A stretch of 64,000 nt of DNA. It comes from CAWAQA01 sp963784065 (GTDB lineage Bacteria; Acidobacteriota; Vicinamibacteria; Vicinamibacterales; UBA2999). This document shows, piece after piece, positions 22,149 through 32,990 of this stretch. Below the pieces are notes generated by a model that was given only the letters and a program-made list of their open reading frames with translations, was not told the origin of the DNA and did not search any database. The DNA lies in the NCBI GenBank assembly GCA_963784065.1, contig CAWAQA010000003.1, positions 1,510,331 to 1,574,330 of the forward strand, read 5' to 3'. Numbering within the stretch: position 1 is the first letter of the stretch; each line of letters starts with the position of its first letter. A program made the translations under genes and the position numbers.

Positions 22149-23063
22149 TCAGGTCGTGGCGTCGACTTTCAACGTGAACGGGATGGTGGCGACCTCACCG
22201 CGGCGCTGGACCTGGATCCACATGCGGTAAAAGCCGGGCCGCGGGAAGCGCTGCGAGAAGAAGATTCGGGGTCCGCCCGGGCTCGTCAGCGGCGTCACCG
22301 GATGGCTGTGCACCGCGTCGGCCAGATCGGCGCTGACGATCAGCGCGTGGCCCCATGCCCCGAGGTAAGGCTCGAGATCCGTCACGGGCGTACCCGTCGG
22401 CGCATCCTCGAACGTCGCGGCGACCACCTCGACACGCCCCGCGACAAGCGTCGCCGGCTCGATGCGGACGCGAAGCCCATGGTCCGTGCCCTCGCGGACC
22501 TCCTGCGTGATGTGCTGCGCCCGCGTCCGGGCCAGCGCCGCGGCGGCGGGCGAGACACCGTCGGTGAACACGGACGTCTGCACGAGCTGCGGGAATCCGC
22601 CGGCGGGCAGGAAGTCGGCATAGACCTGGTACGCGCCGGCGCGCGGCAGCGTGGTGGTGACCTCCATCGCGCCGCTGTCCTGCAGGACCGGATGCACGTG
22701 CGCGTAGTGTTCGAGGTCCCAGCTCACGACGAACAGGTGAAACAGCCGCTCGTGAACCTCCTCGAACGCGCGGACGGTCTCGTTCGTGCCGGGCCGCTGC
22801 ACGAGGAGACGCAGCTGCGCCGGCTCACCCGCGCGCGGTACGCGCGGCGACCACGCGACGTCGAGCGCGTGGCGGCCGCCGACGACAGTGGCCGCATCGA
22901 CCAGCGTCATGCCGCAGGTGCGACACTTCCCCGCCTGTTCCGAACGGACCTGCGGATGCATCGGGCAGACGTACGAAGCCGATTGCGGCCGGGCGCCGGC
23001 CACGACCGCGGCGCCGGCCACGACCGAGAAGAGTGCGAGCAGGACGGCGGCGAGCGTTCTCAT
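22149..23063 (-). CDS. Exported protein with heavy-metal-binding domain
   Basis: 304 residues, intact. The start was placed at MRTLAAVLLALFSVVAGA, whose ATG overlaps the stop of the cytochrome gene (ATGA); a signal peptide follows. Residues 30-55 form the small heavy-metal-binding domain (YVCPMHPQVRSEQAGKCRTC, then GM), familiar from copper-efflux proteins. The rest is two beta-sandwich segments with several His-rich stretches (FHLFVVSWDLEHYAHVHPV, HALIVSADLADAVHSHPVT), the arrangement seen in periplasmic metal-handling proteins of the YHYH or CopC-like sort. Probably binds or delivers copper for the oxidase encoded upstream in the same operon; this is inference. Confidence 0.8.
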   Translation of the reverse strand: MRTLAAVLLALFSVVAGAAVVAGARPQSASYVCPMHPQVRSEQAGKCRTCGMTLVDAATVVGGRHALDVAWSPRVPRAGEPAQLRLLVQRPGTNETVRAFEEVHERLFHLFVVSWDLEHYAHVHPVLQDSGAMEVTTTLPRAGAYQVYADFLPAGGFPQLVQTSVFTDGVSPAAAALARTRAQHITQEVREGTDHGLRVRIEPATLVAGRVEVVAATFEDAPTGTPVTDLEPYLGAWGHALIVSADLADAVHSHPVTPLTSPGGPRIFFSQRFPRPGFYRMWIQVQRRGEVATIPFTLKVDATT

Positions 23064-24161
23064 CGTTCTACGTACTCGAGATCGGCGCCACAGTGCGCAT
23101 CGGAGACGGCAACGGAGATCGAGGTGCCCGCGGGGAGCGCGACGGAACGGCGGAACCAGTACGTCCGATCGTGCGCGCGGGGAAAGTTCTGGAACCAGGC
23201 GAGCGGCTCGACGCTGCGATCCGGGCGCCGCGCCTCGACGGTCAACGCCTCGCCCGGCAGGTCGCGCGCGGACCTGATCGCCAGCGCCTCGATGTCGCGC
23301 GGAATCCGCGAGGGCCCGCACGGCAGCGGCAGCGTCCTGAGCTGACGCCCGGGAGAGTCCGCGAACACGAAGCGGACGCTGCTCTCATCGGCCGTTGTGC
23401 TCGACGCCCGGCGGTACTTCAGCGTGAGCTGGATCGTCGAGCCTTGCGGCAGCCGCGCAGCGACGCCGTCCGGCAGCATCGTCATCCCGTCGCCCGCCGT
23501 CCACGTGCCGAGCGTCGTTCCAGGGGCGAGGGCGATCACGGCACCGAGCACGAGCGCCCGGTTTCCCGGCCGGACCTCCCAGCCGCGAACCCAGCGGTCG
23601 CGCGTCAGCCCCGTGGGCAGCGCAAAGGTGTGGGACGGCTGCTCGATCGGATAGGCGGGGGTCCGCAGGACCAGTTCCTCGCTCTGCGAGTGATGCGCGT
23701 GCTGCGTGGCTTCCCGCTTGGTGTGCCCCGTGGCTTCCGGCTTGGTGCGCCCCGTGGCTTCCGGCTTCAGCCGGAGGATCCGACACCTCCCCACCAGCCG
23801 GATCGTCCGGCGCGCCGGCATCGGCCCAGTCCGCGAGCCATGTGGCCTCGACCTGCGTCAACGTGGGATTGCCCGCGAAGTCACCGAACCCTTCGACTGC
23901 ATACCACGGCGGCATGCGCCGCTCGAGGACGGCGCGCTTCATGTCATCGGCGGCGAGCCGCGCGTGCTCGTAGCCATCCAGCCGCGGCGCGGCGCCGCCA
24001 CCCGGGCCATGACAGGACAGGCAGCGCTCGTCGAGGACGCGCGACACGGTGGACCACGTCACCGCTCCCGTCGGGTGGGCGCCGCCGCGGACGGACATCG
24101 CCGCCACGATGATGACGGCGCTCGTCAGCGCCACGGCGCCGGTCGTGCTGGCGTACGTCAC
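23060..24161 (-). CDS. c-type cytochrome fused to PHM-like domain, frameshifted
   Basis: GTG start overlapping the preceding stop (GTGA). Signal/anchor helix (VALTSAVIIVAAMSV), then a haem-c site CLSCHG in VSRVLDERCLSCHGPGG with the planctomycete-type follow-on LERRMPPWYAVEGFG and ATWLADWADAG. The frame changes around 23690-23830. The second part (ALPTGLTRDRWVRGWEVRPG, LGTWTAGDGMTMLPDGVAAR, PQGSTIQLTLKYRR) resembles the copper type II ascorbate-dependent monooxygenase domain that follows cytochrome domains in Acidobacteriota. The usual metal-binding His pair after EVRPGN is not visible, so catalysis is doubtful. The junction contains a 24-bp triple repeat. The stop overlaps the next ATG. Confidence 0.72.
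23706..23777. repeat. Three 24-bp tandem units ending in the dispersed palindrome
   Basis: Units start at 23706, 23730 and 23754 with gtggcttccggctt. The last unit ends with cagccgg and so matches the palindromic element dispersed elsewhere (52.2 and 55.4 kb). It sits at the domain junction inside the cytochrome gene, adding eight residues per unit. Confidence 0.75.
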
Positions 24162-27100
24162 GGGGTGACCGCGAGCTTCATGTCACCCTGAATTTCCAGC
24201 GCCGTCAGCGGCCGGTTGTAGATCCGCACTTCGTCGATCAGGCCGTTGAAGTACTCGCCCCAGATCAGGTTGCCGCCGATCCGCAGCGGGTTGGACGACT
24301 GCATGATGGCTCCGGTGATCGCGCGCGTGCTGACCTGCACACCGTTGACGAACAGCCGCAGCGTCGTGCCGTCGAACGTCGCGGCGACGTGGTTCCAGAC
24401 GTTCAGCGCCAGCGGCGCCACGCTGCGCGTGTCGAGATTCGTGACGACCGCAATCTCCGCGCTCGCGCGGCTGGTGTCGGTATTGGCGTAGAGGGCGTAC
24501 GCCAGGTGGCCCGGACGCTCCTTCATGGCGACGGTGACGTAGCCATTCAGGGCTCGGGGATTGACCCATGCTTCCAGCGTCATCCCGCTGGAGAGGTCCA
24601 GCGAGGGCGAATCGAGCACCGTGACCATGTCGTTGATGCCGTCGAACGACAAGGCTCTGCCAAACCGGCCGGCAGCCCATGCGGCGCCGGACACGGTGCC
24701 GGCATTGCCGAAGCCTGAGCCGTCGGCGACCGTTGTCCCTGCTCCTTCTTCGAAGCCGAACGCCGCCACGAGGCCAGCCGCCGTGACGTTGTTGACCGAC
24801 ACCGTCACCGGCGCCGACGTCGTCTCGTTCCCGTTGGCGTCCCGGGCCACGGCCGTCAGGACGTAAGTACCGTTCGCGGAGGTGCGCGTATTCCAGGTTG
24901 CGCTGTACGGCGCCACCGTGTCGTCAGGCGCCTCGCTCCCGATCACGACGCCGTCCACGAAGAAGCGCACCGAGACGACGGCGACGTCGTCGGAGGCATT
25001 GGCCGACACGGTGACCTCGCCGGAGACGATTGCGCCAGTCGCCGGTTGCGTGATGCCGACCGCGGGCGGAGTCGTGTCCGACGTCACCGACGCGATCGCC
25101 TCATTCGACGGCTCGCTGACATTTCCCGCGGCGTCCTCGGCCGTGACGACGTATGAGTAGATGCCCGAGGCGACGAAGTCGGTGAAGCCCGGGCCGGCAA
25201 CCCGCGCCACGCGGTTCTGCGGCGACGGAACAAAGCCCGGCGCCGTCGCACGGTGGACGTTGTACGCCGTCACGCCGCTGTCGTCGCTCGCGGCGTCCCA
25301 GGTCAGGGTGGCCGTGCTCAGCCCGCCGGTGGCCGTGAGATTCTGCGGCGCCAGCGGTGCCTGGACGTCTTCCTGCGGAGACGGCACGCGCAGGATCGCC
25401 GCCGTGGACGGCACGCCGCGGCTGTTGACGATGAACACCATGTAATAACCCGGCGGCGCCAGTTCGGCACTCGCCGGAGCGGTGATCGTCAGCCGATCCG
25501 GGCCGGCCTTGAAGTCGAGCGGGAGGTAACGCTGATCCATGTCCAGCGTGTGCGTCACCGAGGCGAGGCGGATCATCGACACCGTGGCGATGTCGGCCGC
25601 GTTCGCCGTCTGGATCGTGGCCGTGCTCCCAAGCGGGAGCACCGACGGCGCGGAGAGGATCGACGGACGCGTGCCTTTGAAGAGGTAAGGGGGAGAGAAG
25701 ATCTCCGCCGTGAAGTAGTCGCGGGCGCCGCCGAGCCGGCCGCCCCCTGCGGAGAGCACACGGCCGTCCGGCAGCAGCAGCGCGATCGAGTGGTACATCC
25801 GCGGATCGCGCATCGACGCCAGCGTCTGCCACGATTCGGTGACCGGGTTCCACAGCTCGGCGGCCAGCGTGCCGGTCGTCGATGTCTGGTTCACGATCGT
25901 CGAGCCGCCCACCGCCAGCACGGCGCCGTCGGGGAGAACCAGCATGTTGTGGTTGAAGCGCGGGTATGCCATCGGGGCGATCTCCCGCCACGCCGGCGCC
26001 GGATCGTTGAAGTCGATCAGCGACGCACGCGCCTCGGAGCTGCCGCCGGGCGTCTCGCCGCCGCCGGTGGCCAGGATCTGCCCCGGGCGGAACATCGCGG
26101 CGGACGTCTTCAGCAGCTTCGGATTCGAGCCGACGTCGGTCCACGTGGACTTGGCGATGTCGAGGACCCTGACCTGGCCGGTCGAGGCGGCAATCGCCGC
26201 GATTCTCCCGTCCGGCAGCAACGTGGTGAGGAGGTACTCCGAGTCGTGGACGTCAGAGGTGTTGATCCCGGTCAGCCTCGTCCAGGCGCCGGTCGCGGGA
26301 TCGTAGAGCTCCGGGGTGTCGGCCCAGGTGCCGGGCCTGATCTGGCCGCTCAGCACGACCACGCGTCCATCGCCGAGCGTGGTGCTGCTCGGGTACCAGC
26401 GGGGCGAGCGCATGTTTGCGTCGATCGTCCATGTCCGCGATACCGGATTGAAGGAGTTGACATCGACGATGCCAACCTCGCCGCCGGCGTGACCGCCGGT
26501 GACCAGGATGCGGCCGTCGGGCAGCATCGAATGCGCGGAGCAGAAGAGGCCCGACTGGTTCGGGACGCTCGTAAAGGAGTTGGTGGCCGGGTTCCACACG
26601 GTCGCCAGCGCCGGCGCCTCCCAGCCGTCCCAGAGCAGCACCTGGCCCGTGTGCATGAGCGTCGCGTGCACGGCCACGAGCGGCCAGTTCATCACGTTGC
26701 TCCACTTGCCGGTCTGCGCGGCCGGATCGAGGTTTGCCACGGTAACCGTGCGCGCCTCGGAGGCGGTGGCATTGCCGGACGAGTCGTAGGCCACCGCGGA
26801 GAGCGCGTGCGGTCCGTTGGCCGCGCCCGCGGTCTCCCATGAGACGGCGAATGGAGCGGCGGTGTCCCGTGCGCCGAGATCGGAGCCGTCGAGCAGGAAC
26901 TGGACCGCGGCGACAGCCGTGTCGTCGGCGGCGTCGGCCGCAACCGTGACGAGCCCCGACACTTCGCCGCCGTCGGCCGGGCCGGTCAGCGTGATCGAGG
27001 GAGGCGTCACGTCGGGCATCACGGTCGTGAACGACACGGGCTGGGCGTCGGTGCCGTCGATCTTCGAGTGATCGCTGCGCACGAGGTGGCCGTTCAACAC

Positions 27101-29171
27101 GTGCGAGCCGGGCGCGACGTTGGTGAGCCGATACACGCCGTCGAACGACATGTCCATCACCACGCTGCCGTCATCGAGGCGGAAGTGCACGTGGTTGACC
27201 CCGGTCAGATCGCCGGCCGTCGTGTACTGCACGTCGACCGCCGCGCCCTGGATCGACGTCCCGGCGGCCGGGCGGGTGATCGTGAGCTTCGGCGGGTTGG
27301 CGACCGTCACGAGCACGCCCGGCGCGATACCGCCGTTGCCCGCCGCGTCGCGCGCGCGCGCCGACAGCGTGTGCGTGGTGTTGGTGGCCGTGCGCGTGTC
27401 CCACGCCGCCGTGTACGGACTGCTGGTGTCTTCGGGGCCGAGCGGCAACCCGTCGAGCAGGAACTGCACCGCCACCACCGCCACGTCGTCGCTCGCGTCC
27501 GCCGCGGCCACGATCGACCCGGATACCTCGGCGCCGCCGGCGGGCGAGGTCAACGTGATCGCTGGCGGCGTCAGGTCGGGCATCGTGGTCGTGAACGACA
27601 CCGGCTGGGCGTCGGTCGCGTCGATCTTCGAGTGATCGCTCCGCACGAGGTAGCCGTTCACTACGTGCGATCCGGCGGCGACGTCGGTGAACTGGAAGAG
27701 GCCGTCCAACGACATGTCCATCACCACGCTGCCGTCGTCGAGGCGGAAGTGCACGTAGGCGACCCCGGTGAGATCGCCCGTGGTCGTGTACTGAACGTCG
27801 ACGATCGCTCCCTTGATCGGCGCGCCGGACAACGGGCGGGTAATCGTGAGCGTCGGCGGGTTGGCGACGGCCACGAGCACGCTCGACAGCACGCTGACGT
27901 TGCCCGCCGCATCGCGCGCGCGCGCCGACAGCGTGTGCGTCGTGTTCGTGGACGTGCGCGTGTCCCACGTCACCGCGTAGGGACTGCTGGTGTCCTCCGG
28001 GCCGAGCGGCAATCCGTCGAGCAGGAACTGCACCGCCACCACCGCCACGTCGTCGCTCGCATTGGCGGCGGCGAGGACCATCCCCGAGACCTGGGCGCCG
28101 TCAGCCGGCCCGGTCAGTGTGATCGCCGGCGGCGTCAGGTCGGGAAGGATGTTGTCAACCGTGACGAGCACGCTCGAGGCCACGCTCGTGTGGCCGGCCG
28201 CGTCGCGCGCGCGTGCCGACAGCACGTGGATCGCGTCGGCCGCGGTCCCGGTCGCCCACGTCACGGAGTAGGGGCTGCTCGTGTCCTCGGCGCCGAGCGG
28301 CAGCCCGTCGAGCAGGAACTGCACGCCGGCCACCGCGCCGTCGTCGGTGGCGGACGCCGTCACCGCGATCGTGCTGGCGACGGTCGTGCCGTTGGCCGGG
28401 CTCGAGATCGACACCGAGGGCGGCGTCGTGTCCGCGGGCGCCGAATTCACCGGCGTGATCGGCGTCAGCATGTCGAGCCCGGATCTCCGTTGCCGTGAGC
28501 GCGCGCCGGTAGATGCGCACCTCGTCGATGCGCCCGGGGAAGTACTCGCTGCCGGTGCTGGCGCCGCCGATGCGCAGCGGATTCGCCGACGTACGGATGC
28601 TGGCGCTCCGCGCTCTCGTGGCGACCTGGACGCCGTTGACGTACAACCGCAGCGTGGCGCCGTCGAAGGTGACGGCGATGTGACTCCAGGCATTGAGCGG
28701 CGGATCGGAGCCGGCGCGCACGTCCATCTCGGTGGGCGTCGCGATCGTCGCGGTGGGCCGGCCGTTACGGCCGACGCCATAGAGCGCGTACACCGGGTCC
28801 GTGCCGCCATCCTTCAGCACGACCGCGCCCCACCCGTCGTCGCCGTCGTCCTTGTTCGAGGTCGGGTACACCCACGCTTCGATCGTCATCGCGGTCGTCA
28901 GGTCGAGCACCGGCGAGTCGAGCACCGTCGCCATGTCGTTGACGCCGTCGAAGAGCAGCGCGCCGCCGAAGCGGCCGGTCGTCCAGCGCGCGCCGGAGAT
29001 CACGCCCGTGTGATTGCGGCCCGACGCATCGGCGGCTGTGGCGCCCACGCCTTCGTTGAACGCGAACGCGGCGACGAGATCGGATGTCTGCGCGCCGGCG
29101 AGTCGCGGACAGATCGCGATGAGCAGGGCGGCGAGCAGAAGAGTGAACCGACCGTTGTGAGTAACAGCCAC
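24158..29171 (-). CDS. Secreted galactose/glyoxal oxidase-like kelch protein with LamG and Ig domains
   Basis: About 1670 codons. GTG start with GGAG five bases upstream and signal peptide MAVTHNGRFTLLLAALLIAI. Order: LamG (LVAAFAFNEGVG); several bacterial Ig-like repeats (PPAITLTGPADGAQVSG); kelch/DUF1929 copper radical oxidase core around residues 820-1260; fibronectin-like, Ig-like and second LamG (FGFEEGAGTTVADGSG). The core keeps the galactose-oxidase signatures: Cys in LFCSAHSMLPDGRILV, Tyr in MRSPRWYPSSTTL, Tyr-His in DPRMYHSIALLLPDGRV, His in ASVTHTLDMDQRYLPL. These correspond to the Cys-Tyr cofactor and copper ligands, so an H2O2-producing alcohol/aldehyde oxidase is plausible. One shift near 28480 joins the first LamG to the rest. 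Confidence 0.85.
27017..28144 (-). repeat. Two imperfect 564-bp tandem units inside the oxidase gene
   Basis: Nearly the same sequence recurs at 27017 and 27581 (gtgaacgacac.ggctgggc and following). Each unit encodes one Ig-like domain plus a second beta domain (HFRLDDGSVVMDMS, LVRSDHSKID). It is an intragenic duplication, in phase with the reading frame (188 codons). Confidence 0.75.
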
Positions 29172-29176
29172 AGATG

Positions 29177-29180
29177 CTCC
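29177..29180 (-). promoter_or_regulatory. Shine-Dalgarno GGAG deciding the oxidase start
   Basis: GGAG lies five bases before the GTG at 29171, directly in front of a signal peptide. This favours GTG over upstream codons in the same frame. Confidence 0.6.
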
Positions 29181-29547
29181 GTCGTGTGTGTGCAGGCGCG
29201 GGCGCGCCGGGTGAGGCGCGCCGTGCTGGGATGACGTGATTTCCGGAAGCGAAATCATACGCTGCGCCAACGCGTTGTCCAAGACGAAATCAGCAAATTC
29301 GTTGCGGTTCCACACATTTTTCGACGGCGTGAAATCGGTGACGGGAAGAAGGGTCGCGAGGCCGCGACTTTAGTCTGCCTCCGGGCCGACCTCGTCTGCG
29401 CGCGGCGGGGCTTCCCGTCTGCCGGCAGGGAGCGAACGGCGGGAGGAGCGACGATAGCGATCAGTTCATGACACTGTGATGAGCTGCGCGAGTGCGCCGG
29501 CCACAGCGTTTGCCTGCGCGTTGCGATCGGTCCCACAATACGAAGCC
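29181..29547. other. Divergent intergenic region, no gene
   Basis: About 370 bp between the oxidase operon (minus) and the PilZ gene (plus). The part at 29260-29340 is noticeably more AT-rich than the surroundings and is the likely location of both promoters, but no confident -35/-10 pair can be assigned. No coding pattern seen. Confidence 0.5.
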
Positions 29548-29898
29548 ATGAAGATCGTTCCGCGTTCGGAGGAGCGGCGGCGGGCGGTGCGAATCGAGCC
29601 AGGACCGCTGCGCGTGCGGCTCGAGGGAACGTGGGACGGCATCCTCATCGACATCAGCGAGCTCGGTGCGCTCGTGCAGCTGCCGGTGCCGCAGACGATC
29701 CACACGACCATCACGCTCGAAGTCGAGTGGGAACATGCCACGCTGCTGCTCGCCGGGCGCGTCGTGCGATCGACGCCGTCGCCGGTGGACGCGAGCGTGG
29801 CGCCGACCGGCCTCACCCACTACTACATCGCCGTCGAGTTCGCGCTGCTGCCCGAGCACTCGGGCGCCACACTCAAGAACATCGTCGGGCAGGACTAA
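29548..29898 (+). CDS. PilZ domain protein
   Basis: A 116-residue single-domain protein predicted to bind cyclic-di-GMP. The start was taken at MKIVPRSEERRRAVRIEPG; a longer upstream frame has no conserved content. The Arg-rich motif ERRRAVR (RxxxR type) and the DISELGALVQL motif (D-x-S-x-x-G type) are both present, the two signatures of PilZ ligand binding. The rest is beta-barrel-like (TITLEVEWEHATLLLAGRVV, YYIAVEFALL). It could sense the messenger that the HD-GYP protein at 20-22 kb degrades, although the two are not adjacent. It is followed 42 bp later by the ketosynthase-like gene on the same strand. Confidence 0.85.
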   Translation: MKIVPRSEERRRAVRIEPGPLRVRLEGTWDGILIDISELGALVQLPVPQTIHTTITLEVEWEHATLLLAGRVVRSTPSPVDASVAPTGLTHYYIAVEFALLPEHSGATLKNIVGQD

Positions 29899-29902
29899 CC
29901 TC

Positions 29903-29923
29903 GGTCTACGGTCTACGGTCTAC
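29903..29923 (+). repeat. Three tandem copies of ggtctac
   Basis: A perfect 7-bp unit repeated three times in the 42-bp gap between the PilZ and ketosynthase-like genes. Function unknown. Confidence 0.85.
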
Positions 29924-29940
29924 AGACAAATGACAAACAC

Positions 29941-31207
29941 ATGACCGGCGGCGATGGCGTCGTGATCACCGGAATCGGCCTGGCTCTTCCACCGGGCGTT
30001 GGCGCCGCGGATGTGGGCGCGCGCGCCCTGCAGGGACAGTCCGGCATCGGCCGGCTCCGGCGCCTCGGGACGCGCGGACACGCCTGCGCCGCGGGCGGCG
30101 AGGTGCCGGCGTTCGATCTCGCCGCTTCGCTGCGCCTCCCCAAGAACGCCAAGTTCATGTCGCGGTCGGTCGAGTGTGCCGTGATCGCGGCGGGAGAAGC
30201 GGTGGCCGCCGCCGGCAGCCTCGGCGACGCCGATCCCGACCGCATCGGCATTTACACCGGAAGCGGGCAGACGGGCCTCGAGCCCTCCGAGTTCTTCGCC
30301 GCGCTGGAGCTGGCCGAAGCGGGCGATGAACAGCTCACCTACAAGAAGCTGGGTGGCCGTGCCGCCCGCCTTGTGGATCGCTACTGGTCGCTGCGGACGC
30401 TCGCCAACGCCGGCCTGGGCCTGCTCGCCGCCGAGTTGTCGGCGCGCGGCCCGTGCAACAACTACGTGCAGGGCGATACGGCGTCGGCGCAGGCGCTGGC
30501 CGCCGGTTTTTTCGACCTGCTCGAGAACCGCTGCGACGTCGCCGTTGCCGGCGGATACGATTGCCTGTTGACACCGTCCACCTACCTCGCCTACGAGCGC
30601 GCCGGCCTGCTGTCACCGAGCGAACCGGAACGGGCCCATCGTCCGTTCGACCGGACCCGTGACGGCCTCGTGCTCGCCGAGGGCGCCGCGTTCGTCGTGC
30701 TCGAACGCCGCGGCCGTGCGGAGGCGCGCGGCGCGCCCATCCTGGCAGAAGTCCTCGGGGTCGGCTGCGCGCAAAGCATCGACGATCGGCCGTCGCCGAT
30801 GATGGCGGCCGACGCCGCGCGGCTGGCCATTCGCGACGCGGCCGGCGACCTGCACCCGGACATGGTGATCGCGCACGGCATCGGCACCCGCGAGGACGAT
30901 GCGCGCGAGACCGATCATGCTGGCGGACCTGGGATTCGACCGTACGCCGATCACCGCGATGAAGGGCTTCACCGGGTACCTGGGCGCGGCGACGGCGGTC
31001 GCCGAGCTCTGCATCGGCATCCTCGGCGCGCGGCGCCGCGCCGTTCCGCCGGTCGCCCGGCTCGAGGCGGCCGACGAGGGCTGTCCGCTCGATCTCGTCA
31101 CAGGGGCGCCACGGCCTCTCGCGGCCGACATGCCTTCGCTCCTCGCGTTGAGCTGGTCGTGGTCCGGGCAGTGTTCGGCCGTGGCCGCCCGCGCCATCGC
31201 CGCCTGA
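29941..31207 (+). CDS. Ketosynthase-like protein lacking catalytic Cys, frameshifted
   Basis: Thiolase-fold beta-ketoacyl synthase homologue of about 421 residues. It starts MTGGDGVVITGIGLALPPG. GIYTGSGQTGLEPSEFF and AHRPFDRTRDGLVLAEGAAF are normal family motifs. At the nucleophile position the family has Cys-Ala-Ser-Ser; here the aligned segment GDTASAQALAAGF has Asp instead of Cys. The first active-site His survives (VIAHGIGTREDD), but the second is Tyr (KGFTGYLGAATAV). It therefore resembles a chain-length-factor (KS-beta) or structural partner, not an active condensing enzyme. The frame breaks near 30900-30910, and the C-terminus reads in another frame to 31207. A canonical ketosynthase and a carrier protein lie 2 kb away. 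Confidence 0.75.
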
Positions 31208-31468
31208 CCGGCGCCGCGCCGGCGGGCACCACGCTGCGACAAATTCCCGGGTTGCGTGCTGTCATGTGGCGTGGGACTATTGCGACTCGCCGCATGATCA
31301 TCAACGTGGCTGACGCCGCTCACAAGCAGATTACTTGCGCCTCAAGATAGTTCAGCGCGGACGCTCCGATAACCCCATGCGCACCGGGGGGAGGGTGACG
31401 CCGCCGGCGGAGGGCGCGACGCGAGACGACCGCAGCAGTGAACGATCCCACGCGCTGACATATTGCGT

Positions 31469-32342
31469 ATGAAGGGCATCGTCCTTGCCGGCGGATCCGG
31501 CACGCGCCTCTTTCCCCTCACGCGAGCCGTGTCAAAGCAGCTCGTCCCCGTCTACAACAAGCCGATGGTGTATTACCCGCTGTCGACGCTGATGCTGGCC
31601 GGCATCCGTGAGATTCTCGTCATCACCACGCCGGGCGACGTCGAGGCGTTTCAGCGCCTGCTTGGCCACGGCGAGGCCCTCGGACTGAACATCAGCTATG
31701 CCGTGCAGCCGAGCCCCGATGGCCTCGCGCAGGCGTTCCTCATCGGACGCTCCTTCATCGCGGATCATCGCGTGGCGATGGTGCTCGGCGACAACATCTT
31801 CCACGGCCATGGGCTGCCCGAATGCCTGCGCCGGGCGGCGGACCGCGAGGTGGGCGCGACGATCTTCGGCTACACCGTGCGCGATCCGGAGCGTTACGGG
31901 GTCGTCGAGCTCGACGCCGGCGGGCGCGCCATCAGCATCGAGGAGAAGCCGCGGCAGCCGCGCTCTTCCTGGGCCGTCACCGGCCTCTACTTCTATGACA
32001 ACGACGTGGTCCGGATCGCCGCCGGCCTCAGACCGTCAGCACGCGGCGAGCTCGAGATCACGGATGTCAACCGCGAGTACCTGAACGCGCGGCGGCTGCA
32101 CGTCGAACGGCTCGGCCGCGGCTTCGCGTGGCTCGATACCGGGACGCACGAATCACTGCTGCAGGCCTCGAATTTCGTCCAGGTCGTCGAGGAGCGGCAG
32201 GGGCTGATGATCGCGTGCCTCGAGGAAATCGCCTACCGCATGGGCTACATCGACGCCGCGCGACGTGACGCGTCTCGCTCACGGGATGACGAACAACGAA
32301 TACGGGCGTTACCTCCTGCGTCTCCTCGATCAGGTGGACTGA
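31469..32342 (+). CDS. rfbA: Glucose-1-phosphate thymidylyltransferase, frameshifted 3' end
   Basis: First step of dTDP-L-rhamnose and related dTDP-sugar synthesis: dTTP plus glucose-1-phosphate gives dTDP-glucose. ATG giving MKGIVLAGGSGTRLFPLTRA, the signature nucleotide-binding loop, followed by SKQLVPVYNKPMVYYPLS and VLGDNIFHGHGL (metal-binding Asp). The motifs RYGVVELD and IEEKPRQPRSSWAVTGLYFY are intact. Near 32262 the frame shifts; the true tail GMTNNEYGRYLLRLLDQVD ends at 32342. Restored length is about 291 residues, standard for RmlA. The next gene, rfbC, begins two bases later, so they form one operon. rfbB and rfbD are not in the window. Confidence 0.92.
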
Positions 32343-32343
32343 C

Positions 32344-32941
32344 GTGCCGCGAACCATCGCCACCCACCTGCCCGGCGTGCTGATCATCGAGCCCGACGTA
32401 TTTCGCGATGGCCGCGGTTTCTTCCTCGAGACCTACCGGGAGGACACGCTACCGCGAGTGCGGGATCGCCGACGTGTTCGTCCAGGACAACTACTCCTCG
32501 TCGGTGGCGCGGACGCTGCGCGGACTGCACCTGCAGCGGCGAAAGCCGCAGGGAAAGTTGATTCGCGTCGTGCGCGGGGACATTCTGGATATCGCAGTCG
32601 ACGTCCGGCGCGGATCCGACACGTTCGGCCGGCACGTCGCGGTGAGGCTCTCAGCCGACAACTTCCGCCAGTGCTACGTGCCACCGGGTTTCGCCCACGG
32701 ATTCTACGTGGTCAGCGACTCGGCGGATGTGGAATACAAGTGCACGACCGTTTACGACCCGGCGTCGGAAATCGGCATCATCTGGAACGATCCCGATCTC
32801 GCGATCGACTGGCCGACGCAGGCGCCGCTCCTGTCGCCGCGCGACGCGACGCTTCCGACGCTCGCCACCGTCATGGAGTTGCTGCCGCTCGTCGATGAGT
32901 GCGGCGGCACCTCGGCTCTGTTCATCTCCGACAGGGGGTGA
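32344..32941 (+). CDS. rfbC: dTDP-4-dehydrorhamnose 3,5-epimerase, frameshifted
   Basis: Third step of dTDP-rhamnose synthesis: double epimerisation of dTDP-4-keto-6-deoxyglucose, cupin-fold dimer. GTG start two bases after the rfbA stop. The N-terminal segment GVLIIEPDVFRDGRGFFLET is in one frame, and the rest (YRECGIADVFVQDNYSSS) in another. One extra base near 32447 explains the break. The substrate-binding and catalytic region is clear: TLRGLHLQRRKPQGKLIRVV (catalytic His), DIAVDVRRGSDTFGRHV and YVPPGFAHGFYVVSDSADV, with the Tyr base nearby in EYKCTTVYDP. Restored length is about 199 residues, slightly longer than typical RmlC. Confidence 0.9.
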
Positions 32942-32990
32942 GCGAACCTCCGCGCATCGAGCGTGCGCCGGCGAGGACCGCGAACTCCCG

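Noticed and set aside
25253..28498. Long plus-strand frames of 529 and 476 residues
   Set aside because: Antisense to the galactose-oxidase-like gene; compositionally biased, repetitive only because the sense gene contains Ig-like duplications.
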